DNA of 42,583 nt from Nostoc sp. TH1S01 (GCA_018993265.1 JAGKSW010000063.1:1-42583), one strand, 5' to 3'; counted from the first letter of the stretch, positions 8,385-17,104 are shown. Numbers and translations: made by a program. The notes: generated from the sequence alone by a model not told the origin.

Positions 8385-11024
8385 ATGGCGGAAGAATTAA
8401 GTTTTCAAGGCGATGGTAGCGATCGCCTACCACCCCAAAATATCGAAGCAGAAGAAGCGATTTTGGGGGGAATTTTATTAGATCCAGAAGCTATTGGTCG
8501 AGTTAGCGATCGCTTAGTTCCTGAAGCATTTTACATTAGCGCCCATAAAGATATTTATCAAGCTGCCCTGCGCCTCCACGCCCAAAGTAAACCAACAGAT
8601 TTACTATCTATTACAAGTTGGTTAGCAGACAATGATTTACTAGCGCGGATTGGTGGGAGAAATAAACTAGCCACTCTCGTAGACCGGACAGTTTCCGCAG
8701 TTAACATCGACGCTTTAGCAGGTTTAGTCATGGAAAAATACCTGCGGCGACAGTTAATTAAAGCTGGTAACGAAATTGTCCATTTAGGTTACGAGACAGA
8801 AACCGAGTTACCGATAGTTTTAGACAAAGCAGAACAGAAAGTTTTTGGTGTCACCCAAGAACGACCCCAATCAGGTTTAGTGCATATTTCTGATACTTTA
8901 GTCAATACTTTTCAAGATATTGAAACTCGCCATCAAGGTGTCGCTTTACCTGGGATTCCTTGTGGCTTTTATGATTTAGATGCTATGACCAGCGGTTTTC
9001 AGCGTTCTGATTTGATTATCGTCGCTGGCAGACCGTCAATGGGCAAAACAGCATTCTGCCTCAACCTAGCTCACAATATCGCTGCTTTATATAAATTACC
9101 AGTCGCCGTTTTTAGCTTAGAAATGTCCAAAGAACAGCTAGTACAGAGACTCTTAGCCAGTGAAGCGGGAATTGAATCTGGTTATCTGCGGAGTGGACGC
9201 ATCAGCCAAACCCAGTGGGAACCATTAAGTCGGGCAATTGGTATGCTTTCTGAGATACCAATTTATATCGACGATACGCCGAATATAACAGTCAACGAGA
9301 TGCGATCGCAAGCCAGACGACTGCAAGCCGAACAAGGTGCAGATTTAGGCTTGATTGTCATAGATTACTTGCAATTAATGGAAGGTGCAGGTGATAACCG
9401 CGTACAGGAATTATCTCGCATCACGCGCAGTCTCAAAGGTTTAGCCCGTGAATTATCTGTACCTATAATTGCATTATCACAGTTAAGTCGCGGTGTAGAA
9501 GCACGTACCAACAAGCGCCCAATGTTATCTGATTTGAGAGAATCAGGTTGTTTAACAAGTGATAGTTTAATCACATTGGCAGATAGTGGATTACAAGTAC
9601 CAATCAAAGAATTAGTTGGTAAATCTGGTTTTGCTGTTTGGGCATTGAATGAATCCACAATGCAATTAGAAAGGGCAATTGTTAGCCATGCTTTTTCTAC
9701 AGGAATCAAGCCTGTATTTACCATCAAAACTCGATTAGGACGAAAAATTCGTGCCACAGCTAATCACAAGTTTTTAACTATTAATGGCTGGAAAAGACTT
9801 GATGAATTAAATCTTAAACAACATCTATGTTTACCAAGACAGATTCCTAGTTCTAGTAAACAAACAATGACCTATGCCGAAGTTGCATTATTAGGACATT
9901 TAATTGGTGACGGCTGTACACTGCCACGTCATGCAATACAATACACGACCAGAGAGATAGATTTAGCAGAAAATGTTGCTTTCTTAGCAAGAGAAGTTTT
10001 TGGAGATTCAATCATTCCTAAAATCTCGCCTGAACGAGACTGGTATCAAGTTTATTTATCCACAGCACAACGTCTTACTCATAATGTGAGAAATCCCATT
10101 GCTAAATGGTTAGATTCCCTCGGAGTGTTTGGTTTAAGGTCTTACGAAAAATTTGTACCTCAAGAATTATTCTCACAACCACAAGAGTTAATAGCCTGCT
10201 TTTTAAGACACCTTTGGAGTACAGATGGTTGTATTAAATTAGTTGCAGGTAAAAGACCAAGACCTATTGCGTATTATGCCAGCAGTAGTGAGAGATTAGC
10301 GTTTGATGTACAAACACTTTTGTTAAGGCTTGGTATTAATGCCAAGCTCAAGATAATTCCTCAAATAGGCAAAGGTAGAAACCAATATCATGTAACAATT
10401 ACTGGTAAGCCTGACCTTGAGTTATTTATCCAAAAATTTAGAGCAGTAGGAGAATATAAGCTAAGTTCATTACAACAAATTGCTCAACACTTGCAAAACT
10501 CAATTCACAACCCTAACAGAGATGTCATCCCCAAAGATGTTTGGAAAACACTAGTTGTACCCGCAATGCCAAGTGTTAGTTTAACCACAAGGCTATTACA
10601 TTCTTCTCTAGGAACATCTTATTGTGGCTCTACGCTTTACAAAGCAAATTTAAGTCGAGAAAGAGCATTAAAAGTAGCAAAAATTGTTCAATCAAAAGAA
10701 CTTTTATCCCTGGCTAATAGCGATGTTTATTGGGATGAAATAGTTTCAATTGAATTAAGTGGAGAGGAAGAAGTGTTTGACCTAACTGTTCCTGGTTTAC
10801 ACAACTTTGTAGCCAACAATATTATTGTTCACAATTCGATTGAACAAGATGCCGATTTGGTTATTATGTTATACCGCGATGAATATTATTCACCAGATAC
10901 CCCCGATCGCGGCATTGCTGAAGTCATAGTAGCAAAACACCGCAACGGCCCAACAGGTACAGTGAAATTATTATTTGACCCGCAATATACCAAATTTAAA
11001 AACCTAGCAAGACCAAATTATTAA
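8385..11024 (+). CDS. dnaB: replicative DNA helicase DnaB with in-frame intein
   Basis: The main replication-fork helicase (hexameric, 5'-3'), encoded as an 879-residue precursor. The N-terminal primase-interacting domain covers about 15-115 (PPQNIEAEEAILGGILLD). The RecA-like motor has Walker A GRPSMGKT at 215-222 and a Walker B region at LIVIDYLQLM. The reading frame is interrupted at residue 389 by a 429-residue intein that ends at Asn817, after which the helicase resumes with SIEQDADLVIMLYRD. Removing the intein leaves 450 residues, the normal DnaB length. The insertion sits in the conserved DLRESG/SIEQDAD segment. The gene starts at ATG 8385, 85 bases after transposase debris, and ends in a strong bidirectional hairpin shared with the convergent FKBP gene. 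Confidence 0.97.
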   Translation: MAEELSFQGDGSDRLPPQNIEAEEAILGGILLDPEAIGRVSDRLVPEAFYISAHKDIYQAALRLHAQSKPTDLLSITSWLADNDLLARIGGRNKLATLVDRTVSAVNIDALAGLVMEKYLRRQLIKAGNEIVHLGYETETELPIVLDKAEQKVFGVTQERPQSGLVHISDTLVNTFQDIETRHQGVALPGIPCGFYDLDAMTSGFQRSDLIIVAGRPSMGKTAFCLNLAHNIAALYKLPVAVFSLEMSKEQLVQRLLASEAGIESGYLRSGRISQTQWEPLSRAIGMLSEIPIYIDDTPNITVNEMRSQARRLQAEQGADLGLIVIDYLQLMEGAGDNRVQELSRITRSLKGLARELSVPIIALSQLSRGVEARTNKRPMLSDLRESGCLTSDSLITLADSGLQVPIKELVGKSGFAVWALNESTMQLERAIVSHAFSTGIKPVFTIKTRLGRKIRATANHKFLTINGWKRLDELNLKQHLCLPRQIPSSSKQTMTYAEVALLGHLIGDGCTLPRHAIQYTTREIDLAENVAFLAREVFGDSIIPKISPERDWYQVYLSTAQRLTHNVRNPIAKWLDSLGVFGLRSYEKFVPQELFSQPQELIACFLRHLWSTDGCIKLVAGKRPRPIAYYASSSERLAFDVQTLLLRLGINAKLKIIPQIGKGRNQYHVTITGKPDLELFIQKFRAVGEYKLSSLQQIAQHLQNSIHNPNRDVIPKDVWKTLVVPAMPSVSLTTRLLHSSLGTSYCGSTLYKANLSRERALKVAKIVQSKELLSLANSDVYWDEIVSIELSGEEEVFDLTVPGLHNFVANNIIVHNSIEQDADLVIMLYRDEYYSPDTPDRGIAEVIVAKHRNGPTGTVKLLFDPQYTKFKNLARPNY
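9549..10835 (+). other. DnaB intein with LAGLIDADG homing endonuclease
   Basis: This is a protein-splicing element coding for precursor residues 389-817 (429 aa). It begins with Cys389 (block A, CLTSDSLITLADSG), has block B TxxH at Thr458-His461 (TANHKF), and ends in block F/G, VFDLTVPGLHNF then IIVHN, before Ser818, which is the +1 nucleophile. Two dodecapeptide motifs lie between them: LLGHLIGDG (about 502-510) and FLRHLWSTDG (about 606-615), with acidic residues Asp509 and Asp614, so the homing endonuclease looks intact. Position and length match the well-known DnaB intein of Synechocystis, recalled from family knowledge. All splicing residues are present, so cis-splicing is expected. Confidence 0.95.
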
Positions 11025-11072
11025 GTATGAAGTATGAAGTCTAAAAATTTTCAGACTTCAGACTTCATACTT
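11023..11072. terminator. bidirectional hairpin between convergent dnaB and FKBP genes
   Basis: The left arm at 11023-11042 (two AAGTATG-type heptamers plus AAGTCT) pairs with the right arm at 11053-11072, with 19 of 20 positions complementary and a 10-base loop (AAAAATTTTC). It starts on the dnaB stop codon and ends 6 bases before the FKBP stop. It is built from the same TGAAGTA/TGAAGTC heptamers that occur as tandem repeats elsewhere in the window, so it appears to be a repeat recruited as a terminator. Confidence 0.75.
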
Positions 11073-11078
11073 CACACT

Positions 11079-11600
11079 TTATTTAACACCAAGCAATTCC
11101 ACATCAAAAATTAGGGTAGCGTTGGGTGGAATCACGCCACCTGCACCACGAGAACCATAGCCTAACTCTGAAGGAATAATTAACTGACGCTGACCGCCAA
11201 CTTTCATTGTGCTAAGTCCTTCGTCCCAACCTTTGATTACCTGTCCAACGCCGATTTTAAACTGGAAAGGTTGACCGCGATCGCGGGAACTATCAAACTT
11301 AGTACCATCTTCTAAAGTGCCAGTGTAGTGAACTACAACCGTTTGACCAGACTGAGGAGTTGCCCCAGTTCCTTCTTTGATTTCTGTGTATTTTAATCCA
11401 GAGGGAGTAGTTACGACATTGGCATCAGACATAGGTTTATTCGCTATCAGAGTATTGTTTTCTGTAATGGTGGTGGGTAATGGTTGTGATTGGGTCAAAT
11501 TAGCAGCAACGGCAGTATCCGGTTTACCGCCTAATTGCGCTAATACTAAAACCACCACACAAACCAGCATGACACCCACGCTGAGTAAAATTGCTTTCAA
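11079..11600 (-). CDS. membrane-anchored FKBP-type peptidyl-prolyl cis-trans isomerase
   Basis: An FKBP-family prolyl isomerase, a folding helper for exported proteins. I chose the TTG at 11600 (173 aa) because a perfect GGAGG lies 7 bases before it (11612-11608 on the minus strand); an in-frame ATG at 11654 would add 18 residues. Residues ~2-23 form a hydrophobic signal-anchor ([20 protein letters not shown]), placing the domain in periplasm or thylakoid lumen. The FKBP domain fills the C-terminal ~105 residues: [17 protein letters not shown], then [20 protein letters not shown], and [14 protein letters not shown]. The binding-pocket residues Tyr, Phe, Asp, Val-Ile and Trp are all in place. 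It is convergent with dnaB. Confidence 0.92.
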   Translation of the reverse strand: MKAILLSVGVMLVCVVVLVLAQLGGKPDTAVAANLTQSQPLPTTITENNTLIANKPMSDANVVTTPSGLKYTEIKEGTGATPQSGQTVVVHYTGTLEDGTKFDSSRDRGQPFQFKIGVGQVIKGWDEGLSTMKVGGQRQLIIPSELGYGSRGAGGVIPPNATLIFDVELLGVK

Positions 11601-11678
11601 AATTAGTCCTCCGTACTGAGGTCGTTTGGCAAAAGCAATACCAACAGGACACATTTAGTTTAAATCAGAAAGCACATT

Positions 11679-12002
11679 TTAACGCCATAGCTTATTTTCT
11701 AAATCACGTACTTGACGTTCTAAACGGTCAATTCTCCCCCGTAGTTCATCCACCTCAGACTGACGCGCCACCCCTAAATCTTGCATCATATTCCGCATTT
11801 GTCGTTGCATTTGAGCGTCCCAATTGCCTTGCTCCGACTTTAGCTGCTGTACAATATCATCCATTACCGCCTTAGCTTGCTCAGGATTTAGCTTGCCGTC
11901 TTTGACTAATTCATCACTGGCCTGACGCAGCTTTTCTGCTACCAGAGACGTTGTACCAATTCCTACCATCATTAGTTGTTGCAACCAGTTGTTGCTGTCC
12001 AT
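11679..12002 (-). CDS. phasin-like small helical protein
   Basis: A 107-residue protein, mostly amphipathic helix. It starts MDSNNWLQQLMMVGIGTTSL and ends in a long charged coiled coil (QSEVDELRGRIDRLERQVRD). The hydrophobic first 20 residues followed by a coiled coil fit the phasin/PHA-granule-associated family seen across cyanobacteria, whose members coat polyhydroxyalkanoate granules. The family call rests on overall pattern only, and the gene could also be described as hypothetical. It lies 24 bases upstream of the longest possible FKBP start on the same strand, so the two may be co-transcribed. Confidence 0.65.
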   Translation of the reverse strand: MDSNNWLQQLMMVGIGTTSLVAEKLRQASDELVKDGKLNPEQAKAVMDDIVQQLKSEQGNWDAQMQRQMRNMMQDLGVARQSEVDELRGRIDRLERQVRDLENKLWR

Positions 12003-12131
12003 ACATCCTTCCTGTTATCTATTTCAAACCAGCCTCCTTGCTCTTGAGTGTATGCAATCAAGCTATGCTGGAAGCGGAGTTAATTCTAGCCTACATCTCT
12101 ATTTTGGCAAATTAGCAAACATAAGGAATCA

Positions 12132-12443
12132 ATGGGTGTGGTTATAGAACTGCTAAAATTTCAGGTTGACCCAAATATCCGAGAAACTTTTATCCAGAAG
12201 GATGCAGAAATTTGGACAACAGCATTAGCTAAGTATCCAGGTTTCCTAAGCAAAGAAGTCTGGATAAACCCAAACAACCCCTCAGAAGTAACTTTCATGA
12301 TTCGTTGGGCAACAAAAGAACAATGGAAAGCTATTTCTGAAGCAGACTTAGCAGCGATTGATAGTAAATTCGCTCAAGCATTAGGAAATAATTTTCAGAT
12401 GATTGAGATGGCAGAGTATCAAGTAAGAAAATTTCCTTTTTAA
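12132..12443 (+). CDS. TIGR03792-type conserved cyanobacterial protein (ABM-like fold)
   Basis: A 103-residue protein starting with VVIELLKFQVDPNIRETFIQ and containing DAEIWTTALAKYPGFLSKEVW and VTFMIRWATKEQWKAI. This is the layout of the small dimeric alpha/beta-barrel (antibiotic-biosynthesis-monooxygenase-like) proteins catalogued as TIGR03792, which are almost limited to cyanobacteria. The function is unknown. AAGGA seven bases upstream of ATG 12132 is a good ribosome binding site. It is divergent from the phasin-like gene. Confidence 0.8.
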   Translation: MGVVIELLKFQVDPNIRETFIQKDAEIWTTALAKYPGFLSKEVWINPNNPSEVTFMIRWATKEQWKAISEADLAAIDSKFAQALGNNFQMIEMAEYQVRKFPF

Positions 12444-12637
12444 ATTACTAATATTAATAATTTAGATAAACATAAAATTATGTATATATAAATCAAAAGA
12501 CTCATCTTTTGTAAGAGTAATTTTATGCGGAAGCTCTTTCTATAGATTACTGATGATTTGAAACTAGAGACAGATAATAGGATGTAGTTTGGTAATTACT
12601 ATAAGAAATGTAATTATATTATTTAGGAAATTTAACA

Positions 12638-12841
12638 ATGGAACGTTATCCTAGCGATAAAACTGAAACTGCATACAATGGCAAAGATCGTAATGCGGCG
12701 GAATTGGGTTTGACACCCCAGTCTGAACTGTGGAATGGTCGTTTAGCTATGATTGGTTTTCTCGCTTATTTACTGTGGGATTTAAATGGTTTTAGTGTAG
12801 TCCGAGATGTACTGCACTTAGTTGCTTACAATTCCCGCTAA
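12638..12841 (+). CDS. high-light-inducible protein (HLIP/SCP), single-helix CAB-like
   Basis: A 67-residue one-helix protein related to plant light-harvesting proteins. It carries the chlorophyll-binding signature ELWNGRLAMIGFLAYLLW with Glu30, Asn33 and Arg35 in the expected ExxNxRxAM order. HLIPs bind chlorophyll and carotenoid in thylakoid membranes, associate with photosystem II or chlorophyll-synthesis complexes, and protect cells under high light. The short hydrophilic N-terminus and brief C-terminal tail are typical. The 194-base AT-rich upstream spacer should hold the stress-responsive promoter. A strong hairpin follows the gene. Confidence 0.95.
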   Translation: MERYPSDKTETAYNGKDRNAAELGLTPQSELWNGRLAMIGFLAYLLWDLNGFSVVRDVLHLVAYNSR

Positions 12842-12870
12842 TAGTCAGGCTTCTGCAAAATTATTTAACT

Positions 12871-12928
12871 CTGCACAAAAATAGATGATGAGGAAAGCAA
12901 TTCCCATGATCTATTTTTGTATGTGCAG
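12871..12928 (+). terminator. hairpin downstream of the HLIP gene
   Basis: CAAAAATAGAT at 12876-12886 pairs perfectly with ATCTATTTTTG at 12909-12919. The pairing is extended outward by CTGCAC/GTGCAG with a small bulge. It lies 30 bases after the HLIP stop. The T-run is within the right arm, so it may act as a terminator or an mRNA-stabilising stem. Confidence 0.6.
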
Positions 12929-13004
12929 CGATCGCTAGAATAAAATTATCGATTTGCTAAGGCAAAGTCTTGAGCAAGATTTGTTCGTAACGATGGACGT
13001 AAAC

Positions 13005-13190
13005 TCAGATAAGCCAAATCCCAACTAGAGAAAATAAAGATAGGATTATGGGATTAACCTCATCCCAATTCACAGTAATTATATTTTTTAGTAATGTTAG
13101 GGTTTCTTCAAGGTGTAGTGGTGGGGCAAAAAACACAATATAAGTAATGAACACAACCCATATTAGCCATAGTATAAGTTTTTTCATCAT
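13005..13190 (-). CDS. truncated paralogue of the neighbouring membrane protein
   Basis: About 61 residues from ATG 13190 (an ATG at 13187 or a GTG at 13214 are alternatives). The sequence KKLILWLIWVVFITYIVFFA and the following WDEVNPIILSLFSLVGIWLI align along their full length with the first 60 residues of the 225-residue protein encoded just upstream at 13353-14030. A stop falls right after the second TM helix, where the paralogue continues with YSAVVFTDG. It therefore looks like a tandem duplicate that lost about 165 C-terminal residues. It may be a decaying gene or a short membrane peptide. Confidence 0.6.
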   Translation of the reverse strand: MMKKLILWLIWVVFITYIVFFAPPLHLEETLTLLKNIITVNWDEVNPIILSLFSLVGIWLI

Positions 13191-13271
13191 CAGATTTAAT
13201 GAGCTTACGAACACCTAAATTATTTTCAACAATATCAAAGGATGCAAAGCTCTAAAGGAAGAGAAAAAATC

Positions 13272-13311
13272 TGAAGTATGAAGTCTAAAGTATGAAGTCT
13301 GAAATGAAATC
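13272..13311. repeat. short tandem heptamer repeat (TGAAGTA/TGAAGTC type)
   Basis: Several tandem variants of TGAAGTM with a spacer (CTGAAGTATGAAGTCTAAAG...). This is the same heptamer family as at 11023-11072, 18750-18786 and 28935-28995. It lies between the truncated and the full-length copies of the duplicated membrane-protein gene. Confidence 0.7.
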
Positions 13312-13314
13312 TCC

Positions 13315-13346
13315 GATACCCGACTCCTCAAAGGAAGCCAGGTATC
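13315..13346 (-). terminator. probable terminator of the 225-residue membrane protein gene
   Basis: On the minus strand, GATACC pairs with GGTATC, with an inner GGCTTCC/AGGAGTC stem containing wobbles and a short TTTG loop. It lies 7 bases beyond the stop codon at 13353. No long T-run follows, so the call is moderate. Confidence 0.5.
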
Positions 13347-13352
13347 TTATTT

Positions 13353-14030
13353 TTAATTAACAGTTACTTGTTGCTTGGATATACCTGTTGTATCAGCTTC
13401 CGGTAAAGCTGGGCGTAAACACAAATAAATCAATGGGCCAAATAACGGAACCAAACTAATCAACCAAAATATTTGATTATTTTTCCAGCCCCGACGCGCC
13501 ATATCATCTCCTAGCAACGCCGGAAATAATATACACAGCATACAAAAATCTAAACTCATCACATGGATAAAGCGGTTAGTTTGCCACTGTTGGATAAAAT
13601 CTTGCCAGTTTCCACCTTGCACACCATAAGCAACTAATATGCCTGCAATTACGGTGAGGATAATACCAGTCACACGAGAATCTAGCAGCTTGATGAAAAT
13701 ATTTTTTTTGCTAACAAACTCTTGATTTGGTTCTCGGAGAAATAAATAAGGTAACAAGGCAAATGCGCCCACACCAAAAGATGCAATAGCAAATGGCCAA
13801 GCTAGAATTTTTTGACATCTCCCGTCAGTAAATACTACTGCACTATAAATGAGCGGCCAAACTCCCATAATATTGAATAACGAAATAATTAAAGGATTAA
13901 TCCCTTGCCACTGACCGATAGAAAGTTTCTTGATTAACTCAAATGTGTCAGGTTGATCAGGTGGTGCTAAAAAGAAAGCATAAACCACAAATCCAACCCA
14001 AAGGGAAAACAGAGCTACCTTCCTCAACAT
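13353..14030 (-). CDS. conserved cyanobacterial multi-pass membrane protein (DUF2834-like)
   Basis: A 225-residue integral membrane protein with about six hydrophobic helices. They begin at LFSLWVGFVVYAFFLA, continue through INPLIISLFNIMGVWPLIY, FAIASFGVGAFALLPYLF, GIILTVIAGILVAYG and MSLDFCMLCILFPALLG, and end with IFWLISLVPLFGPLIYLCL. The first part (LAPPDQPDTFELI, then NPLIISLFNIMGVWPLIY) is typical of a membrane family widespread in cyanobacteria and algae, with DUF2834-like character. The function is unknown. A partial tandem copy lies just downstream on the same strand. The TPR gene sits 21 bases upstream on this strand, so the two probably share a transcript. Confidence 0.75.
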   Translation of the reverse strand: MLRKVALFSLWVGFVVYAFFLAPPDQPDTFELIKKLSIGQWQGINPLIISLFNIMGVWPLIYSAVVFTDGRCQKILAWPFAIASFGVGAFALLPYLFLREPNQEFVSKKNIFIKLLDSRVTGIILTVIAGILVAYGVQGGNWQDFIQQWQTNRFIHVMSLDFCMLCILFPALLGDDMARRGWKNNQIFWLISLVPLFGPLIYLCLRPALPEADTTGISKQQVTVN

Positions 14031-14051
14031 AAACTTAAAAATAAGTTTATT

Positions 14052-14774
14052 TTAACGTTTTAGGGTTCTTAATAGTTTTTCTGCCTTACTGATAAGCTGT
14101 TTACGTTTGTAGTGGAAGTAGGAAGATTCTCTAATTTTAACAATAATCGATTCCAAATGATTACATGCAGTCTCGACATCTCCCTGCTGAGAGAGAATTT
14201 CAGCCAAGGTTATATAAGCTTGTGGGTGACTCCAATTTTGTATATGGTTTTCTAGATGCTGTTTAGCAGCTTCCAGCTCTTGTAAAGCAAAGAGTGTTTC
14301 TCCATAAACTAAAGAAGCATCACCATATTGATAATCTGGATCTATTTTTAATATAGTTTGTAAATACTGTTTAGCCTGGACAAAATCTTGATTTTTAATA
14401 TCAATAAATGCTGCATTCCAAAGCACTTGCAGGTTATCGGCTTCGCTGTCTAAATCTTGCTTATAGGCTGCTTCTGCTGGATGAGAAATTCCCACATCAT
14501 AAAGCAGATTATTACTGAAAGTGATGTACTGATGAGCTGTTTCCAGACTTTTTGCTTCTGCTGTCCAAAGTTTTTTTCGGCTACGTCTCCTGCAATTAGG
14601 AAGTGGGATATTTCCTCGCGGTATCCAACGTTTAAAACAGTAAGCGATCGCACCTGGAATGTTAACCAGAATCAAAATCCAAACCCATAATCGCCTTTCT
14701 GGTTCGTTGCGAATACAGTCATAAAGCATGAATAACCAAAATCCGGTCATTAACAATCCCACAACTTTTATCAT
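14052..14774 (-). CDS. membrane-anchored TPR protein
   Basis: A 240-residue protein with two N-terminal TM helices (VVGLLMTGFWLFMLYDCI and LWVWILILVNIPGAIAYCF). A basic linker follows (CRRRSRKKLW), then tetratricopeptide-like repeats from about residue 85 to the end, for example QVLWNAAFIDIKNQDFVQAK and DYQYGDASLVYGETLFALQE. TPRs serve as protein-protein scaffolds; the Arg/Lys stretch after the helices suggests the TPR domain is cytoplasmic. It is probably co-transcribed with the membrane protein 21 bases downstream. The partner is unknown. Confidence 0.75.
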   Translation of the reverse strand: MIKVVGLLMTGFWLFMLYDCIRNEPERRLWVWILILVNIPGAIAYCFKRWIPRGNIPLPNCRRRSRKKLWTAEAKSLETAHQYITFSNNLLYDVGISHPAEAAYKQDLDSEADNLQVLWNAAFIDIKNQDFVQAKQYLQTILKIDPDYQYGDASLVYGETLFALQELEAAKQHLENHIQNWSHPQAYITLAEILSQQGDVETACNHLESIIVKIRESSYFHYKRKQLISKAEKLLRTLKR

Positions 14775-15007
14775 TGACTGAATTCCCTAACCAAGCTGAA
14801 AGTTTAATTCTTCCTCAGAAAATGCGTTTCTCTTTTATGGGAACGGGTTTAACTACAAACAAAGTTATAGTTTCTGAATTGATACTTTATGATTTCTGTA
14901 AAGTAGAAACGCATGAGGTAGGAAATTCCATTAAAACTCAGATGAAGTCAAATCATCAAGAGTGACTACAAATACAAGTTGAGTAAGTGTAATTGCGATA
15001 AAAGATG

Positions 15008-16105
15008 TTAGCTGAAAGCTTCAGAAAGGTAATCGGCGGCGGCGGCTACTACTGCGATCGCACTTTCATAATCTAAGCGTGTTGGCCCTAAAACCCCAAC
15101 GCTACCTATTGGTACAGAACCTCGACGGTAGGTAGAAGAAATTAAGCTACATGTGCGTATCGGCTCTAATGGATTTTCCGCACCAATTCGCACCGTTACC
15201 CTAGATTTACTTGCATCTTCTGTCTCTGGTTCATCAACGATTAATTGCCATAATTTGTCTTGTTCTTCTTCTAGCAATTGCATAATTGTTTTGACTTGCT
15301 GCAATTGAGAAAATTCTGGCTGACGCAATACTTCTGCTACACCACGCACCATAATTTGTGTTGTCGTTGGTGCTTGAGTGCGACGACTTAATTCTGTAAC
15401 TGAATTTTTCAAGAATTCCCCATAAAGTTGAAATTCTTGATCTAATTGAGTCCAATCTAAGTTAGCTATTTCTAATAAACTCCGCCCGCGTAAATGGCTA
15501 TTTAAAAAGTTAGAAACAATCTGCAACTCACGATCAATTACTTCCGAATCGCGTTGCGAATCTTCTTTTCCAGGCGGCAAATCCATCACTTTAGAATGCG
15601 TTTCATAGCCATCTGTAACTAAAATTAGCATGATTCTACCAGCTTCAATTTGCAGCAGTTGCAAATGTCGCACTAAGGCTGTTGAAGTTTGGGGCATAGT
15701 AATCAAGCTAATACAACCACTTAATGTGGCTAAAATCTGTGCGGCTCCGTGAATCAGGGCTTCTAAACTCCAATCTTCCCAGTGCAGGCGTTGTTGTAGT
15801 GACAGTTCTACTTCCTTGGCTAGGGTTTCTGTTCGCGCAGCATCTCGCAGAGAAGGTGTAATTAACTGGTCAACATAGATGCGATAACCGGAATCAGAAG
15901 GTACTCTGCCGGCTGAGGTATGGGGTTGATAAAGTAGCCCAGATTTTTCTAATGCACTCATCACATTGCGAATGGTAGCCGAGCTAACACCTAAGTCATA
16001 CTCTTCAACCAAAACCTTTGATCCAACAGGTTCTGCTGTAGCAATATAGTGACGTATTGTTGCCCAAAGGATGTGCTGTTGTCGATTCGTTAACTGGACT
16101 TCCAT
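15008..16105 (-). CDS. hrcA: heat-inducible transcription repressor HrcA
   Basis: The repressor of class I heat-shock genes (groESL, sometimes dnaK), which binds the CIRCE palindrome. It is 365 residues long with the N-terminal winged-helix ([40 protein letters not shown]). The signature segment [20 protein letters not shown] follows. The GAF-like middle and C-terminal region ends with [20 protein letters not shown]. Length and domain order are normal. No CIRCE element (TTAGCACTC-N9-GAGTGCTAA) is seen upstream, so autoregulation through CIRCE is not supported here. It is preceded by ~390 AT-rich bases and a rhodanese gene on the same strand. Confidence 0.96.
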   Translation of the reverse strand: MEVQLTNRQQHILWATIRHYIATAEPVGSKVLVEEYDLGVSSATIRNVMSALEKSGLLYQPHTSAGRVPSDSGYRIYVDQLITPSLRDAARTETLAKEVELSLQQRLHWEDWSLEALIHGAAQILATLSGCISLITMPQTSTALVRHLQLLQIEAGRIMLILVTDGYETHSKVMDLPPGKEDSQRDSEVIDRELQIVSNFLNSHLRGRSLLEIANLDWTQLDQEFQLYGEFLKNSVTELSRRTQAPTTTQIMVRGVAEVLRQPEFSQLQQVKTIMQLLEEEQDKLWQLIVDEPETEDASKSRVTVRIGAENPLEPIRTCSLISSTYRRGSVPIGSVGVLGPTRLDYESAIAVVAAAADYLSEAFS

Positions 16106-16493
16106 AAGGTGTCTATTACTGAAAGCAAATTTAAGAAAAGTTTGAAAAAATTTTTTAGCAAATGCAAAAAAAAGTTAATATTAATTAATTAAGATAGCAA
16201 AATATTTATTTCTATTATAGTTACTTACAGCAACTTTCTTAGATGGCTAATTTTAAACCAAGAAATATTGCTAACCAAAAGTTTTTTGACAATTTAAATT
16301 TTTTTAATTATTAAGTATCTTCCCACAAACTACATAAATAAGTTGTATTGTTAGATACTTATTTTTCTCACCATTTAAGATAGATGTCGTCAGGGTAAAT
16401 GCTGATTATGGGGAGTAGAGAGTGGGGAGTGGGGAGTAGGAATGTAAGGGTGTGAGGGTGTAGGGTTTAGGGAGAAGAACCAATGACCATTGA
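16106..16493. other. AT-rich spacer with purine-rich heptamer repeats
   Basis: 388 bases between the start of hrcA and the end of the rhodanese gene. The hrcA-proximal ~280 bases are very AT-rich and likely hold the hrcA promoter. The segment at about 16411-16475 consists of GGGGAGT/GGGTGTA-type short tandem repeats, the complement of the TACTCCCC arrays at 19.6 and 22.3 kb. No ORF or CIRCE box was found. Confidence 0.6.
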
Positions 16494-16853
16494 CTAATAT
16501 TGCGGAATGCTTGGGTCAACTAGTTGAGAATAAGCTGCTATACCACCTGCAATATTTTTGACATTGGTAAATCCTTGAGCGGTTAACCATTGACACATTT
16601 GAGCAGAACGAACGCCGTGGTGGCAAAGGACGAGGGTTTCGGCTTCTGGATTTAACATTGCGAAGATTTTTTCATTCCAGTTGGCATATTCACTCAATGG
16701 TAAGTTAACAAACCCTGGGAGACTGGCGATCGCTAATTCTTGGGGTTCGCGCACATCTACTAACTGAATACTTGCATCGCCAGCAGCTAAACGCTCTGCT
16801 AATTCCTCTACACTAATTTGAGTCATGGGTTGACCAAAGGATTTATCTGTCAT
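16494..16853 (-). CDS. single-domain rhodanese-like sulfurtransferase
   Basis: A 119-residue protein from ATG 16853 (MTDKSFGQPMTQISV); an ATG at 16880 would add nine residues, and neither start has a clear Shine-Dalgarno. Rhodaneses carry sulfur as a cysteine persulfide. The active-site loop CHHGVRSAQ is intact, with the nucleophilic Cys at residue 77 of the short form. The entry motif LVDVREPQELAIA, then GFVNLPLSE, and the final GGIAAYS are canonical. It lies upstream of hrcA on the same strand, but the long AT-rich gap argues against tight co-transcription. Confidence 0.92.
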   Translation of the reverse strand: MTDKSFGQPMTQISVEELAERLAAGDASIQLVDVREPQELAIASLPGFVNLPLSEYANWNEKIFAMLNPEAETLVLCHHGVRSAQMCQWLTAQGFTNVKNIAGGIAAYSQLVDPSIPQY

Positions 16854-17104
16854 GAAGTTTTTGTAAACGATCCTATACATTTATGTTGACAGAAAATCTT
16901 TCCCTTAGCATGAGCATCGATTCTCAGTCATTTAGGACTGACGCTTTAGATTGTCTGTTCAAGCTGTGTGTAGGGGGTTAAGGGTGTCAAGAAGGGACAA
17001 CGAAATTCTATTCACCAACACCCCCATACCCGAATTTTTCGTCTTTATGCGGAAGCCCCATAATTCTGGTTAAATGGCTGTGAAACTAAGTATTTAATAG
17101 CTTT

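Noticed and set aside
9365-9757. A 130-codon minus-strand ORF across the dnaB/intein junction
   Set aside because: It runs antisense to two clearly coding segments and shows no protein-like pattern.
14774-14965. A 63-codon plus-strand ORF after the TPR gene start
   Set aside because: It starts at a TTG, overlaps the ATG of the opposite-strand gene, has no ribosome site, and its composition looks like promoter DNA.
16106-16400. CIRCE operator upstream of hrcA
   Set aside because: No TTAGCACTC-N9-GAGTGCTAA palindrome or close variant was found; only AT-rich sequence.
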